DNA of 64,000 nt from Reticulitermes lucifugus. Lineage: Eukaryota > Arthropoda > Insecta > Blattodea > Rhinotermitidae. Positions 31,481 through 43,445 of the stretch are shown here, in pieces. The notes beneath the pieces were generated by a model. The model had not been told where the DNA came from, did not search any database, and worked only from the letters and a program-made list of their open reading frames with translations. The DNA lies in contig JAKCWW010000431.1 in NCBI GenBank assembly GCA_026260175.1, positions 1-64,000 on the forward strand. The letters run 5' to 3'. Position 1 is the first letter of the stretch, and every line of letters starts with the position of its first letter. Both the position numbers and the translations under genes were made by a program.

Positions 31481-34447
31481 TCAGTTACTGAACATATAAT
31501 TATACCGTTTGTTCTGGTCGTCCGAAAGGAAGACTTGTGATACCGTTGTACATCAACTTGCAAAAACTACTAACTACTTCTTCCCAGGGCCGGAGTTTAG
31601 TTGCACTCTACACTCTTTACCCTTGCATATTGTGAGATTAAACACGAAGGACATGCGAGACAATTTGCTGTTTTATTAACAGGCTATTGTGTTATCGAGT
31701 GGAAATCGTCTCATTATCGTGAAAGATATTTCAGGATATCACATTGTTTAAGATTATTTTTAGATCCAATGGCCTCCTCGATCACCCAACTTAATATAAA
31801 TTTATTTGCATTTGCAGTGCTATATCAAGACCATACCGAGTGTCGCGAAGCAGAACTTAGTTGCTGTGATGGTGCCTTGCTGTCCGCGTCACACAATGAC
31901 ATACGAGAGCCACATTGAAGGGTAAGGTGAGTAAGAGTGTTGTTGTCAACAAGCTTTCTGCTTGAAGGTAATGTGGCAATTCAAGTGTGTTACAGTATAG
32001 TGTAACAATTAGAGAACCAATTTGAAAAACATACAGCATCTGTTCTTGAAATAGCTTTTGAAGTATCATGAAAACTCTTGCATTTACCTATCGTGTACTA
32101 TTATTTTAACATCATTGGCTTATGTATCTGAGGGTTGAGCTTTGCTTGAATGAAATGTGACACCTCAGGCTTTTTATTGTGAAGGAACCTAAAGGAATGT
32201 GTTTGACAGCAAAATGCTAAGGGAAATATTTCAATGTAAGTAGGAGGAAGGCCTTGGGAAAAGGTTAAGATGAGATGATGGCACAATATGGTTGACAGAA
32301 ACAAAATCGAGATGTAGTTTTGTGGAATAAATTCTGGGAGAATCGCTAGTTGGAAAACCAAGAAGATAATGGAAGAATATTGGGCCTATTTAGATGACTT
32401 TTAAGGAAATTGGCTATGAGACCAGAAGATGAATGAATCTAGATTAGCATAATGTCCATTGTTGTGCTTTGGTGTTCTTGGTCAGTCGGTAAGTTCGCTA
32501 GGTGTTCCGAATGAGGTCACCAAAACTAGGAAAGTCATCGGCGTTAAATAAATCTTCAGACACTTCACTGCTGGGGAAATATTCATAGGCCTACACACCG
32601 ACAGGATAGAGTGCTGAGTGGACCTCAGGGCCTTTCGGACCACGGTAGACGCCCATAGCGGGTAAGAATAATTTTGCAGCGACATATACCAATTTTGCAT
32701 GAAGAATTTAGAATCGCCTTAAATACATTTATGTTAGTGCTTGTAGGCTAATGCGTATAACTTGCAAGATGATTAATTTGCTACAAAGAGGTGGGATGCT
32801 CATTTAGGGAACAGCTCTGAGCACACCAATACCCTTGTTGCGTTCATTCTATGTCACTTCGTATTACTGTACATGGGGGAGAAAGATATTGCGCAAACGC
32901 ATCCCGAAACTCAATTACAGTTGGCAAGGCGCCCCAGCATCTCTTGTTTGGTGGGTTGGGCTTCAGTACCCCTCTCGCCCCGCACTGAGCTTTCCGGAGC
33001 CATTCCCCTCACCCCTCATCCTAAGGGCCCAGGGGCTGATATTGCTTCTCCACTAAGTAAACACATCTTCCATTATGGCGCATAAAACGTGTTGAAAGGG
33101 AGAGATGCTGAGGGTTCTCTGGGGAAGGGGGATACTCATGCCGCTTGTCCTGAACTGTTCCCAGTTAAGGGATTTTCCCGGCCATTTGTAGAGTAATCGA
33201 TATCATGATGAAAGAGAGGTTTTAGTTCTCCTTCTGAGTCTTAAACGCGACACGCTCTGTGTTTTATGGCTACTTTCCTAAGTGGCAATTTAAGAGGAAT
33301 CATCTGCAGTCGGTATTGCAGCTTGCTGTATTTGCCACGATATTAATGTTTAATGCAGTTACGTTGAGCAGAATGTACGTGTCAGAGACTTTACTTTGTA
33401 ACATTGAAACACAGTTTTTGAGTTCACTGTCACGTACGGGAGCTGCGAGAGATCCGTTTTGGTTGTTCCAACTAAGATTAAACAGTATGACAGTGTTGGG
33501 TTTAATTTGATTAGTCTATTTGACGCAAGCAAATCACTGAATTCTACAAGTGTAAGTCTACCATAGTTGAAATATTACCAGAAGTGGTCAGGTGGTTGTC
33601 TTTGTACTTTATAGGACGCATACTGGAACTGCACAATAGCCTAATACACAGTCCAGAGCGTTTTTGGTTCACGTTCCTTGGCAAACGTACGAACTACAAT
33701 ATCACAGTCATCATCACCGTCAACATCATTATGACCAGTGCAGGATTGGTCTTCATTTCTTATTCAAGCAGATATATTTGATCTGTTGTCCTCAAACTCA
33801 GGGCGCCCAGTAAATCGCCGGTCATATTCCAGTGCCTGCGTCTGTTTTTCTGTATTCTGTCTGCCCACTTTGTGTTTTAAGTAACTCTTTTAAGGAAACG
33901 ACAAGTATGCATGCTTTCATAGTTTTTGGAAAGCGTCAAAGGAATAGGCTAGTTGGGAGTTGTAGGCACAAATGGAAGGATAGCATCAAATTGGATCTTA
34001 TATAAATGGATTGTAGTGTAGGTATATACTAGTACGTAAGTGATGCATAGTCCGGACACATAAACAAGACGCGGTTTAAAACAACAAATAAATAAATCTA
34101 AAGTAACGACGACAAAGTGTTTTCCATTGCCTCCGTTCTATATACTCAAAGGGAGAATATATATAGCAAGGACGTCGGCGAGATAAACATAAAGCTAGCT
34201 TTCCGCCTGCATATCTCACTTTTTAGATCTGGTACTGCATTACCGTCACTGCTATTTTGTTTTATTTTGTGAAGAATTTATTACTCAAATACATATTTTA
34301 TTACTTTAAATCTGTGGAAAAAAAAAGTGCAAAGATCTGCATCTTCGCCGTGTTTGTAATTGAGTCAACATTTTGTACATAACACGTACATAAGTGGTGC
34401 TCTATTCCTGCGCCATATTCACAACTCTAGTTCTAATGATGCATTAT
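31481..34447. other. Unassigned DNA, 3 kb
   Basis: Frames at 31601-31918 (plus, 105 codons), 32101-32361 (minus) and 33259-33510 (plus) show no domain. Bases 32930-33130 are C-rich (CCCCTCTCGCCCCGCACTGA, CCCTCACCCCTCATCC) and may be an old SINE body; I could not place it in a family. The segment 32560-32670 is also GC-richer without a match. Confidence 0.3.
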
Positions 34448-34745
34448 CATGGGCGTAGCGAGNNNNNNNNNNNNNNNNNNNNNNNNNNNNNNNNNNNNNN
34501 NNNNNNNNNNNNNNNNNNNNNNNNNNNNNNNNNNNNNNNNNNNNNNNNNNNNNNNNNNNNNNNNNNNNNNGGGGGGGAGGGCAAAGTGAATGTATTGAAT
34601 GAAAAATTTTGGTTTTCTGCTCTCAAAAATTTTAAATTATTGAGCCACATAGGAGGAAATTCAAAAAATAATTGTAACCTCTTTTAAAGTTTATAATTTC
34701 TGCTGGAGGCGGCCATTTTGATTACTCGCCCTAGCTATGCCACTG
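34448..34745. mobile_element. hAT-type miniature element, interrupted by N gap
   Basis: Left end CATGGGCGTAGCGAG; the inverted right end is CAGTGGCATAGCTAGGGCGAG. Both fit the CAGTGGCGTAGCTAGGG terminus common among animal hAT elements. An 8-bp target duplication flanks it, TGCATTAT at 34440-34447 and TGCATTAG at 34746-34753 (7 of 8). The internal N gap and the G-run after it hide most of the left half; the visible right half is non-coding. It is probably non-autonomous at about 300 bp. Confidence 0.8.
34463..34570. other. Assembly gap, 108 N
   Basis: A run of N just inside the left end of the hAT element, followed by seven G. The homopolymer may have caused the break. Confidence 0.95.
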
Positions 34746-34753
34746 TGCATTAG

Positions 34754-37744
34754 TAACCGCCATCACAACAGATCTAAACGAATGTTTTTCAGGGCCATAT
34801 GTTCTTATTTTACCTTCCACAAAAACATTATCTTAACAAAATATTCATATTGTTTCGTTATCTGTTCCCTTACATTATCTTGGGCAGCTAAAGTAAAGTG
34901 TCTCACATATTTGCGCGTCTGCCATTTTGTTGTTGCTGATTGTGGGGACAAAGTATGACGTTGGGGTAGGCATCATTGGAATACTGTTCTTACGGAGATT
35001 GATCAGTTGGTCCGAAAACTGAAATGGGAAACGCGCACACTGTGTAATCATCTTTTAAGCCTAGTTTTCTTACTTTCAAGTAAAGGAATTGTACCATAGT
35101 GTTCTACTGAAAAATCACAAGCCGTTTCTATCGATCATAATGCACCGTAAATCCTCGTGTTATTCTCATCTTTCAGAAAAGTTTACAAACGTACTGTGAA
35201 TAAATAAAGTTACCTGATACATCATTCAGATGCTGATGCATGTGTGTGAGTGAAATTAGATTCGGCGCACGAGTCGTAAAGGTCTTCATTTAAAATTCAG
35301 ATTTGCTTTTGAAAAATAAGAGAATATGTCAAGTTGATGTTTCTTTGGGTATTTATGAGTTTGGTTTTTTTTATGGTCGAAACATCTTGCGAGTTTTAAA
35401 TAAACACGATGGAATGTTTGGCTAAAGTCGCTCCAAGATTCTCTCCTTGCGTCCTGGATGATGGCAATGTTACAGTATCATTTTAAAAGGCTACCAAATA
35501 TTTTCAAATTTCTGTTACTGAGCGCTGTGAGATCTGTAACACAGGTAGGCAAATTTTATGCTCGTATTAAGTAGGCCTGTTAGATTATTTCCATTAAAAA
35601 TATTTTTCCTTCAGCAGTTTTCCCATCGCCGTACCTACAAAATTTTCACGATAGTGCAGAGATTAACAATCATACTTCCTGTATGATAAGCACTTTCTTC
35701 CCGCATCCTCTTCAATGTGGTAACATCTTATAAGGCCTAACGTAGCTAAATAACACTAACTATAGGCCTGATCATTGTCATCTTACTGCCAGTGTGCTTA
35801 AGGATTAAGCTACATTGTTTCGAATCCACATTTTATCCGTAACACCATGCAACTCTATGGAATAGAGTTTTTCTGGAGAAGCTGATTATCTCAGCTAGTC
35901 GTGACTTTCCCGTTTTGTCTGTAACTTTTAAAAGTTCCATAACCGTGTTCACAGGAATCTGCTACTGGGATCTATTCTGAGCCGGTTGAATCCAGTTCAC
36001 CTTTTAAACAACTATTCCTCTAAGATCCATTTTAATAGTATAACTGTTAGAGTAAAATGAAATAAAAATGTCAGGATCTTGTGTCTAAGCATCAGTGCAT
36101 TCACAAACATAGGGATGTGGAAGTGATGCGCAGGTCTTTCCATTTTTGTCATTAAGTGGAAGTGGGCGGATAGAAGAAGACCTGGTCTGGTCTCGCTACC
36201 TTTACCATAGGCGTTGTTTGTTTTTATCTGTCTTTGTATCAGCACACTGAAATATAGCAAGTAGCCTATTAATTCAAAGTGTAACAATGTTCACTTGAAT
36301 TTCCAGTATACTACATGTATTTGCGATCTACATTGCTCTCCATTTTACGTACGCTACTGGTTGCTGTCAGTTATTATAATACAGATTGTCCACATGAAAA
36401 CGTTACAACTTTGAATCACAAAACGTAACCTAAACACGTATTGTGTTTAATAAGTGGGGGAGGCCTGTTAAAAATTCAACCGGGGTATCTTATAGACGTG
36501 CGTAAAACTGCAAATCGAGGCCTTCTAGCAGATGGTGCCATCTGCCATAGAGTTTATTATTAGTGAAAGTATGTACATATCGAGGTTGCCTGACGATTGA
36601 CGCTATCCATAGACCCTGAGAGTCTCCTAAAAATGAAGTCGAGGCTACGTGATATTCAATGACATCTGTCAGACACTGAGTAACTCCCTCCTGAGTAAAA
36701 AACATATCCACGTGTTTGTCAATAAATGAACCGTCTCCTATTAGAAGTCCACGACGTGTATATACATATATTGTTTTTCGTTAAATCCACAATTGATCCG
36801 AATTATTCTAAATACGTTTAAAATGTATTGGCCTTAATTATTTGTAAACTTCGTGATGCACTAATTTCTTGGACTATGAATCGACTGAGAGAAACATTGC
36901 CTCAAGTTTAATAAAGGCTTCATGTATGTAATGTGCAGTGAAGAGATGCGAGCCAAGACTATCCTCGCCTGACAAGTTTTGTCGTGCGATGAGCCTTAAA
37001 GTGTGGATGAATTCAGAGTGTGATTAAGGAATTTTGAATTCCACAACAAGAGACATGAAGAGAGGGTGATCCTTGAGCTCCGTGTGTGGGAGAGGAATGA
37101 GGATGTACAAGCATGTCCTTCCTTGTCGACCTGGGTGTCTCGACCAACGTGATGTGTACGCCTATTGGCTGTACGTATGTGAGAAACGATTTCTACCGTG
37201 CATTGTTTTGGAGTCCGGACGAACACTGATCATTGGGACCCACCATGATGTGCCCCCCCCCACAAATCACGTACAATTTCCGTGCCGTGAAAATATTAGT
37301 GTGATTGTGCTTGTTTTACATTATTCCGTCACGTTTTGTTTAAAGGGTATTAAACAATATTTGACGTTTATAGTAAAGAATATTCAAATGTATGTATTGT
37401 GTAAATACTAAGAGCTGTTTATTGGGCATGGGATTATTCATTACAGGAAATATAGAAACACATACATTTAAGCGTATCTTTTTTTTAACAACGCCTGTGT
37501 ATGTATTGCTTGATTTATTTCGCTATTTCAGCTGCAGGTGTTAATTACTGATGAACAGGACAAGCCAGTGTGTTAGTCTTTTCACGACTTGAATTATCAC
37601 ACCCAAATTCTTTTTCTGGAGGGACTGGCAAATATCGACAAGCCCATTTCAGGACAGCTAGTCGTCACAGACTAATTAATTAACTAACCAAGTCCTTGGA
37701 GCAGAGTTCTTCATAACGTAACGTTTTCTTAGATAGAGCATCAA
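34754..37744. other. Unassigned DNA, 3 kb
   Basis: No gene is recognised. Frames at 34737-34958 and 37073-37411 (plus), and 36012-36287, 36490-36711 and 36996-37226 (minus), lack domains. A near-palindrome CAGATGGTGCCATCTG sits at 36531-36546. Confidence 0.35.
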
Positions 37745-37943
37745 TTCTCCCATTTTATGGAGTCACAAAAGCCACCCTCCTGAAACGTATGAATACAGTC
37801 TGCGCTCTCCCATCATGTTTCTTTAAGATCTGTTTTAGTATTTCCCCATCTACGCCTAAGTCTTTCAAGTGGTCTCTTTCCTGCAGGTCTCCCCACCAAC
37901 ACCTCATATGCATATCTGTTCTTCCCCCACATGCCCCGCCCAT
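37745..37943 (-). mobile_element. LINE relic (…GRPAGKRPLERLRRRW…)
   Basis: On the minus strand one frame gives GRPAGKRPLERLRRRWGNTK then TDLKE, matching the known 'GRPEGKRPLGRPRRRWEDNI' stretch near the C-terminus of insect endonuclease-reverse transcriptase ORFs. The 62-codon frame in the neighbouring phase (WWGDLQERDHLKDLGVDGEI) is the shifted reading of the same DNA. It continues the protein order of the pieces at 19201 (LYGCE) and 8076 (LREEH...RWA). It is truncated on both sides. Confidence 0.75.
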
Positions 37944-38586
37944 TTGATCCTCATCCGAATAATATTTGATGAGGAGTAAGCCTACGTAGCATGAAGCTCC
38001 TCATTGCGCATTTTTTCAGTGTTCTGTTACTTCATACTTTAGCCAGTCGTAAAGTTGGGTCTCAAACCAAGGCCTTTTGCATATTAGTGATTGGTGGCCC
38101 AAACACCTCGACGATCCGTACAGGAATTTTTGATAAATAAAGCTATATCAAACGAGGTTTGTTGGCCCGCCTGTGCTGTGTTAATTAACTAACCAACCGA
38201 AAGCCGACTTTGAAGTAACTGAAAATTCCGTGATGCAGTCTTTCATGAGCACTGCCTAGTTATTCAGAAAATACTCGAATGCTTTGTTCAATGGGTCCCG
38301 AGGCTTTATTGTCGTTGTCCCGAAAGCCAGCCACTCTAAATACATATTTTTCGCTATGCGCAGTGTGTGCCTATGCATACATAAACGGTACGCAACGGTA
38401 CTGCCTACCGGCACCAATATTGACTGTGACGAATTAAATGAATATTATAAATTCAGAACTTGGGGAAAATTAGATCTGATTGGTTGCTATTATCACAACA
38501 TGAAAAAACAGTAGCAATTTATTTGCATTTTTATCTTTACCTGCTGACAATGAGTGACTAGCGGCACAAATTATTAAACAAAAAAC
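37944..38586. other. Unassigned DNA
   Basis: Bases 38050-38110 on the minus strand have a weak B-box-like word (GGTTTGAGACCCAAC), perhaps a tRNA-like fossil. Nothing else is recognised. Confidence 0.3.
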
Positions 38587-38615
38587 TATATATATATATA
38601 CATATATATATATAC
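38587..38615. repeat. (TA)n microsatellite, interrupted
   Basis: Alternating TA with a single ACA break. Confidence 0.85.
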
Positions 38616-38660
38616 CCGTATCTGAATTATGTGTTTGATCATGCGAGTATGCATGAGAAG

Positions 38661-38716
38661 TGTACTGAGGTATGTAGGCATAATTATGTGTACTGAGGTA
38701 TGTAGGCATAATTATG
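38661..38716 (+). repeat. Perfect 28-bp tandem duplication
   Basis: Two exact adjacent copies beginning TGTACTGAGGTATGTAGG, at 38661-38688 and 38689-38716, directly abutting the 5' end of a SINE C. The identity suggests a recent slippage or insertion-associated duplication. Confidence 0.9.
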
Positions 38717-38975
38717 TGGCCGATCTCGGTCGCCGTGCGGTCTAAGCAGTCGCTTGATTGCTGGGATTGCGAGTTCGAATCCCGCTGAGGTCATGGCTGT
38801 TCGTCTGTTGCTTTTCTTCTGTGTTGTGTAGGTAGCGAACTCTGCGATGGGCTGATCACTCTTTCAGAGGAGTCTTACCGGATGTGTGTATCTAATTGTG
38901 TGTGTGTGACCTAGAAAACTTCAAAACGAGGCGTGCTAGGCCCGAGTTGGGCTGTAGCGCCACAGAAGAAAAAAG
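38717..38975 (+). mobile_element. SINE family C
   Basis: TGGCCGATCTCGGTCGCCGT then GCGGTCTAAG and GAGTTCGAATCCCGCTGAGG (B box), then TGGGCTGATCACTCTTTCAG and AGGAGTCTTACCGGATGTGT. It ends in GCTGTAGCGCCACAG and an A-rich tail. Clearly related to 13193 but diverged. Confidence 0.85.
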
Positions 38976-39315
38976 AATGTACATAATCTTATCTAGAAGT
39001 AGGTATATCTGTATTAACATCAGATGTGTGTACAACGGAAATATTTTTATCTCTTGAGACTTTATTATAAGCAGGCTTTACTCTAGGTTATAGAAATCAG
39101 TAATTGTCGTTTTATATGACGTTATTTCAGTTTCCTCTTACACAAAGCAAAACACGCGCTGAAAGCAACATATATTCAGACCCTGTTTTATCCCTCCCTC
39201 CAAAACATTACAAACAAACCACGGCCAACATTTTAAATATCACTAGCACTTATACTAGTCTTACCAATGTTGTTAGTATGGCTTCAGAGCGCTGCCGTCA
39301 TACGTGCATGTGTAC

Positions 39316-39316
<1 letters not shown>
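38976..39316. other. Unassigned AT-rich DNA
   Basis: Nothing recognised between the SINE and the (TA)n tract. Confidence 0.4.

Positions 39317-39349
<33 letters not shown>
39317..39349. repeat. (TA)n microsatellite
   Basis: About 16 perfect TA units. The 100-codon frame running through it has YIYIYIYIY and is an artefact. Confidence 0.95.
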
Positions 39350-39352
<3 letters not shown>

Positions 39353-39529
39353 CATAAAGAGACGTCAACGGATGGAGGAACGGTGATGAGTCCTTGTGAG
39401 CGTTAGTGTGACATTGTTACTGTCTATATTCTGAGTTATAGTAGTATAAGCCAGTACTCCTTCCGCAATACAATATGCTGGAAGGTGGGTGCCAATGTTA
39501 CTGTCTTGTTAATCTCTCATGTGACATTT

Positions 39530-39720
39530 CTCTTTTGTTTGTTCCTCTTTCTTCCAGTTTCGTTTTATTCTTTCCTTTCATTCTATAATTTTCTTTCTTT
39601 ATTCCTTCTCCTTTATTTCGCCCTGCTTTCCTTTTTTCTTTTTTCCTTTAAAATTTTCTGCGATATTTCTTTTCCTTTTCTTTCTCTTTAACTTCCTCTT
39701 TCTTTATACTCTGCCTTTCA
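39530..39720 (+). repeat. Pyrimidine-rich tract
   Basis: T/C-rich (TTTCCTTTCATTCTATAATT, TTCCTTTTCTTTCTCTTT). Similar in composition to 21482 and 22925. Confidence 0.7.
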
Positions 39721-39803
39721 TTATTTACTTAGTATCAGCCTATCATTAAATTTTCCTTTTCATATTTCTACTCCTGTATTTTATTTAGCATCAAAGTTTG
39801 TAT

Positions 39804-40067
39804 GGGGCACGCGGTAGCGCAGTTGGTTGAGGCACTGCACTACGAGCCGGAAGGTCGTGGGTCATTGACTTAATCCTTCCGACTCTGCCTGTAACAGAAA
39901 TGAGTACCAGGAATATTTCCTGGGGGGTAAAGGTGGCCAGTGGGTAGGACTGACGGCCTTACCACCTTCATGTGCCGATTGTCTGGGAATCTGGGAGCCT
40001 CAACCTCCTGGAACCCTAAGGGCCTGTCAAGGTCAGTATAGGAATTGCTTTACCTTTACCTTTACCT
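39804..40067 (+). mobile_element. SINE family A, near full length
   Basis: The head GGGGCACGCGGTAGCGCAGT then TGGTTGAGGCACTGCACTAC resembles a tRNA 5' half (TAGCGCAGTTGGT A box), with a damaged B box at GGTCGTGGGTCATTGAC. The body is GAGTACCAGGAATATTTCCT, GGGGGGTAAAGGTGGCCAGT, CCACCTTCATGTGCCGATTG and CTCAACCTCCTGGAACCCTA, and the tail TTTACCTTTACCTTTACC. The body matches 4195-4375 closely. Confidence 0.85.
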
Positions 40068-40148
40068 ATGAAGTTTGTCTGTCCTCATGCTCTCTACAGT
40101 CTCACACCAGTTTTAACTTCATTTGTTTCACTACACTTAAACAGTAGG
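40068..40148. other. Short spacer between SINEs
   Basis: No recognisable content. Confidence 0.4.
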
Positions 40149-40400
40149 CTTATGTTCCTCGTGGTGTAGTTCTTTTTCCAGCAAGGGCAAGAGATTTTTT
40201 CTTTCCCCCAAAGCGTCCAGGCCGGCTCTTGTGCCCACCAAGCCTGCTATTCAATGGGCAATTTTTTCTCTTTCCGCGGGGATAAAGCGACCCAATCGTG
40301 AAGCTAACTACCTACCTCCATCTAATGCAGAGTTTAACAAAGAGTGGAGCCATAACTTCACACCCCTTATGCTTTCATGGCGCTCACGATGGCAACTTCG
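40149..40400 (+). mobile_element. SINE family B
   Basis: Contains CAAAGCGTCCAGGCCGGCTC, CTGCTATTCAATGGGCAA, TTCCGCGGGGATAAAGCGAC, CTACCTCCATCTAATGCAGA and GCTTTCATGGCG. The order and wording match 29977-30474. The head is reduced (CCTCGTGGTGTAGTTC). The overlapping open frames on both strands are shadows. Confidence 0.75.
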
Positions 40401-41089
40401 CCTTTTTACATTTGCGCCGTGTCTGTTCCGTTGAATTATGTTCCTTTGCACAACTTGTCGATTACCTCCTAATGAAAAAAACAAAGCGGATTCCACACTT
40501 TAAACGAGGGGTAAGTAAAAACATCTAGGGTTTTCCTTGTATGTTAATAATTCAAACATCATACCTAACCTATAATTGGTGCCCGTATGTTTTTTTTTAT
40601 TATACACCAGGCAAGGTGCACATTTAAACGTAGCCTACACTCCACTAATAATTCCTCACATGATAATGACGTGCTTGTTATGACGCAATCTCGGAATTCC
40701 ATCTGCTTCCTCCTCCCCCCACGTCCCGGTGTATGTATGCTTGCCCACCAGGCTAAACACACACACACACGCCACCTGTAGCTACGCGAGGAACGAACAT
40801 GAAGATTTCTCTGTATTCCAATCGCTACTATTAAATCAAACCATTCACATATGTGTCGACTAGCATAGCTCAGAGACATTCGAATCAGTTTTGAAAAATC
40901 AGTCATTAATATTTCCTCTCTGCAATAAGGTATCTTTTAAAAATGAAATTGCAACTGAAACAAAAATTTTAATTGGATTCTCTGAATGAAATATTTATTT
41001 ACATACTATTTTTTGAAACTACTACGACTTGTTCATGCATGAAGTACTCTAACCCATTTTGGACTGTTCTGAGATTAATTTAGACACAT
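40401..41089. other. Unassigned DNA
   Basis: A 113-codon minus frame (40565-40906) has no domain. A short (CA)n lies at 40755-40771. Confidence 0.35.
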
Positions 41090-41260
41090 GTTTTTCTTCT
41101 TATTGTTCGTTTTGTACTAAAAGTTTTACTTTTTCTTGTTCTTTTACGTTTTCTTGCTGGTTATTTTCTTCCTACTAGCTTCTTATATTTGCCTTTCCTT
41201 TACTCAACTTTTTTCTTCTTCTATTGTTTCTTGTTTTGTGGCCTTGTGTTGGTATTCTTC
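41090..41260 (+). repeat. Pyrimidine-rich tract
   Basis: T-rich with C (TTTTTCTTCTTATTGTTCG, TTTTACTTTTTCTTGTTC). The overlapping 72-codon frame (FFYVFLLVIFFLLASYI) is compositional. Confidence 0.6.
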
Positions 41261-41384
41261 TGCTCTAATATATTTTGTCATCTTCCGTTTGATTTTTGGC
41301 TGTGCTTGGATTGAGGCTCAGATTTTGATGATACTTTCATTTTCACAACCTTAACAACTATCCTGAAGATTTAATGGTTCTTCT

Positions 41385-41500
41385 CAGTTTGTCCAGGCAA
41401 AATTTTGTAGATTACCTGAAGTAGACCGGGATAGCTGCCTTCCAAATCTTTTGTCATTCGTCAGTGACAAGTCACTCTGTAATTCCATGCTATATACGTA
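41385..41500 (+). mobile_element. SINE family G, 5'-truncated
   Basis: GATTACCTGAAGTAGACCGG then GCTGCCTTCCAAATCTTTTG parallels TATTACCTGAAGTTATACTA ... GCTTTCTTCCAAATCCTTTA at 42535. Only the 3' part is present. Confidence 0.5.
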
Positions 41501-42449
41501 TAGGGTATGATATATACAGCGTCGCAGAATAAACAGATCACAATTGTTAGGCAGTGTTTCTCCTCTTTATTACTTTAATGCGCCTGCATGTCTATAGAAC
41601 GCTAGGGTCAGAGGGATTTTGAGGTCAGTACATCCCGACACAACGTGCACCTTCTTATTAACGCCTCCCCCCCCCTCCGTAGAGTGATATCATCAGCTCA
41701 CTGCAAAATGTTTAACGAGTTCTTCAGATGTTAAAAAATCTATCACTTAAATCTTGTGTAACTATAATTACGAACCATTTGTATATATCTAAACGTCTGT
41801 AAGTAATGGCGACACGACTTCCCTCACTCCCTGAGGCATAAAAGCGTTTAAACACGTTCCTGTAAGAAGGCTGCTTAAAGTTAGTTGTGCACAAATGAAT
41901 GTAACTATCAAACCAACAATTTATTGCTGTCATGCTTGTATAAAGTAATAAGTTATATATTGTCATCAGTAGATAATATTAATAAATTATTGTGATATAA
42001 GAACTTCCTTCTGTATTATTAAAACTTATGTTTAAACTAATAAACAAACATAGTTCTGTTTACGACGGACATTTTCTGTTCAGAGGAATTTATGTGGCCT
42101 GTGTTTATGTCCTGTCTTAAATGCCGGAGGATAGATCGTGAGCCATAAGAACAGAAGCAAAACAATAATAACTTTTGTTTTAAAGCTTTAAACCTTTCGT
42201 TGGTTCTGCAAGGACAATTTTTCACTTAACCAGGCAAACTACTGGCCAAAATTAAATTAATTGTTTCACTAAAAAGGGCATTTTTTCACGTCTAAATAAG
42301 TTTTAAAAATTGTTTTATCTTTGAATATATTTTTCCCCAGTCATTTTTATGTTTGTTATATAAAATAACACATAATTTAAAACTTAGCATATATTTCCTG
42401 TTAACCTGACGCACCTCTCAGGCGAGTAGCACTTTTTTTTTCGTAATCG
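41501..42449. other. Unassigned AT-rich DNA
   Basis: Bases 41515-41680 are GC-richer without a motif. Frames at 41724-41966 and 42037-42225 (minus) are anonymous. Confidence 0.35.
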
Positions 42450-42670
42450 AAAAGTTCCTTGTTCCGGTCAGGACAGCGGCTGTTTAGTCCAGTTTTTTGT
42501 GGTTTTCCTCAGTCTCACCTGAATGTGACAGAATATTACCTGAAGTTATACTACGAACGCTTTCTTCCAAATCCTTTATAATTGTTTGCTATTCACGTCC
42601 TAGCATTCGACGCTGTACATTGCGAGCTACAGATAAGCATTAAATAAACCGTAAATAAAGTAAATAAATA
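42450..42670 (+). mobile_element. SINE family G
   Basis: GTTTTTTGTGGTTTTCCTCA then GTCTCACCTGAATGTGACAG, TATTACCTGAAGTTATACTA and CGCTTTCTTCCAAATCCTTT. 'GTGGTTTTCC...GAATG..GG....CACGGCCGCTTCCTTCCAAATCC' is a body I know from many insect SINEs, so membership is likely though this copy is diverged. It ends in a (TAAA)-type tail, GTAAATAAAGTAAATAAATA. Confidence 0.6.
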
Positions 42671-43095
42671 TGATTACAATTATTAAAAACATGAACACTT
42701 ATGGCAGATCGGTAATATCTAGATAGTAATTTGGTTAGTACGCTTGTAACATATTTAGAAGAGAGAACAGCGAAGTCCGTACATTCTCATCTTTCTTGAT
42801 ACTATTTGCTCATTTGACACAATGAAAGAAATGGAATGGAAAGGAGTGAGCTGGTTGTGTTTGGCTGAGGATCGAGACCAGTGATATGCCCTTGCGAAAA
42901 CAGTAATGAACCTTTTGGTGCACAGTATTCTGACAGTTGTTTACTAGTTCAGCAACTATTAGTTTTCTAAGATTGACTCTGCACCATTGATTTTGTTAGT
43001 TCATTTAATGGTGCTTTTAGTAGCTGAGATTTTGAACTGTCGAATTATGAGGTGACTGGTATGGTAAATTTTAAGAAAGATGTGTAGAAGGTATC
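42671..43095. other. Unassigned AT-rich DNA
   Basis: Nothing recognised. Confidence 0.4.
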
Positions 43096-43445
43096 GATAA
43101 AGGTAAAGTTGTTCCTGTGCAAGCCACGGAGGAATATGGGGAATGGCGGTACAGCAGGTCCACTTCTTAATTTTGACACTGTAAGGAGGGTAGTGGTTAG
43201 CTTTACACCCTGATCGCTTAGCCCCAAGGAAATAACCTCCAGAATATGAAGATATGCAACCCTCTCAGCCGGTCTGGATGTAATGAGAAGAGAAAAATCT
43301 GTCCATGTGGTAACCTGTTGTGACGTAACATACCGACATCTGCCTGGCTAGACTGTGGAACATAATCAGCTAAGATGTCCGGTCTTTTGACAGAGATTTA
43401 AACCCGAGGCCTTTCAAAGTGGGAGTGCTGCCCATTTGACCGTGT
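43096..43445 (-). mobile_element. SINE related to family B, inverted
   Basis: On the minus strand: head GAACCACACGGTCAAATGGG and GGCCTCGGGTTTAAATCTCT (B-box-like), body ATCCAGACCGGCTGAGAGGG, TTATTTCCTTGGGGCTAAGC and GTAAAGCTAACCACTACCCT, and tail GCACAGGAACAACTTTACCT. Its 3' part resembles the minus-strand element at 48270-48545, which also ends CACAGGAACAATTTTA. Confidence 0.55.

Noticed and set aside
39104-39406. A 100-codon frame with YIYIYIYIY
   Set aside because: It is produced by the (TA)n microsatellite.
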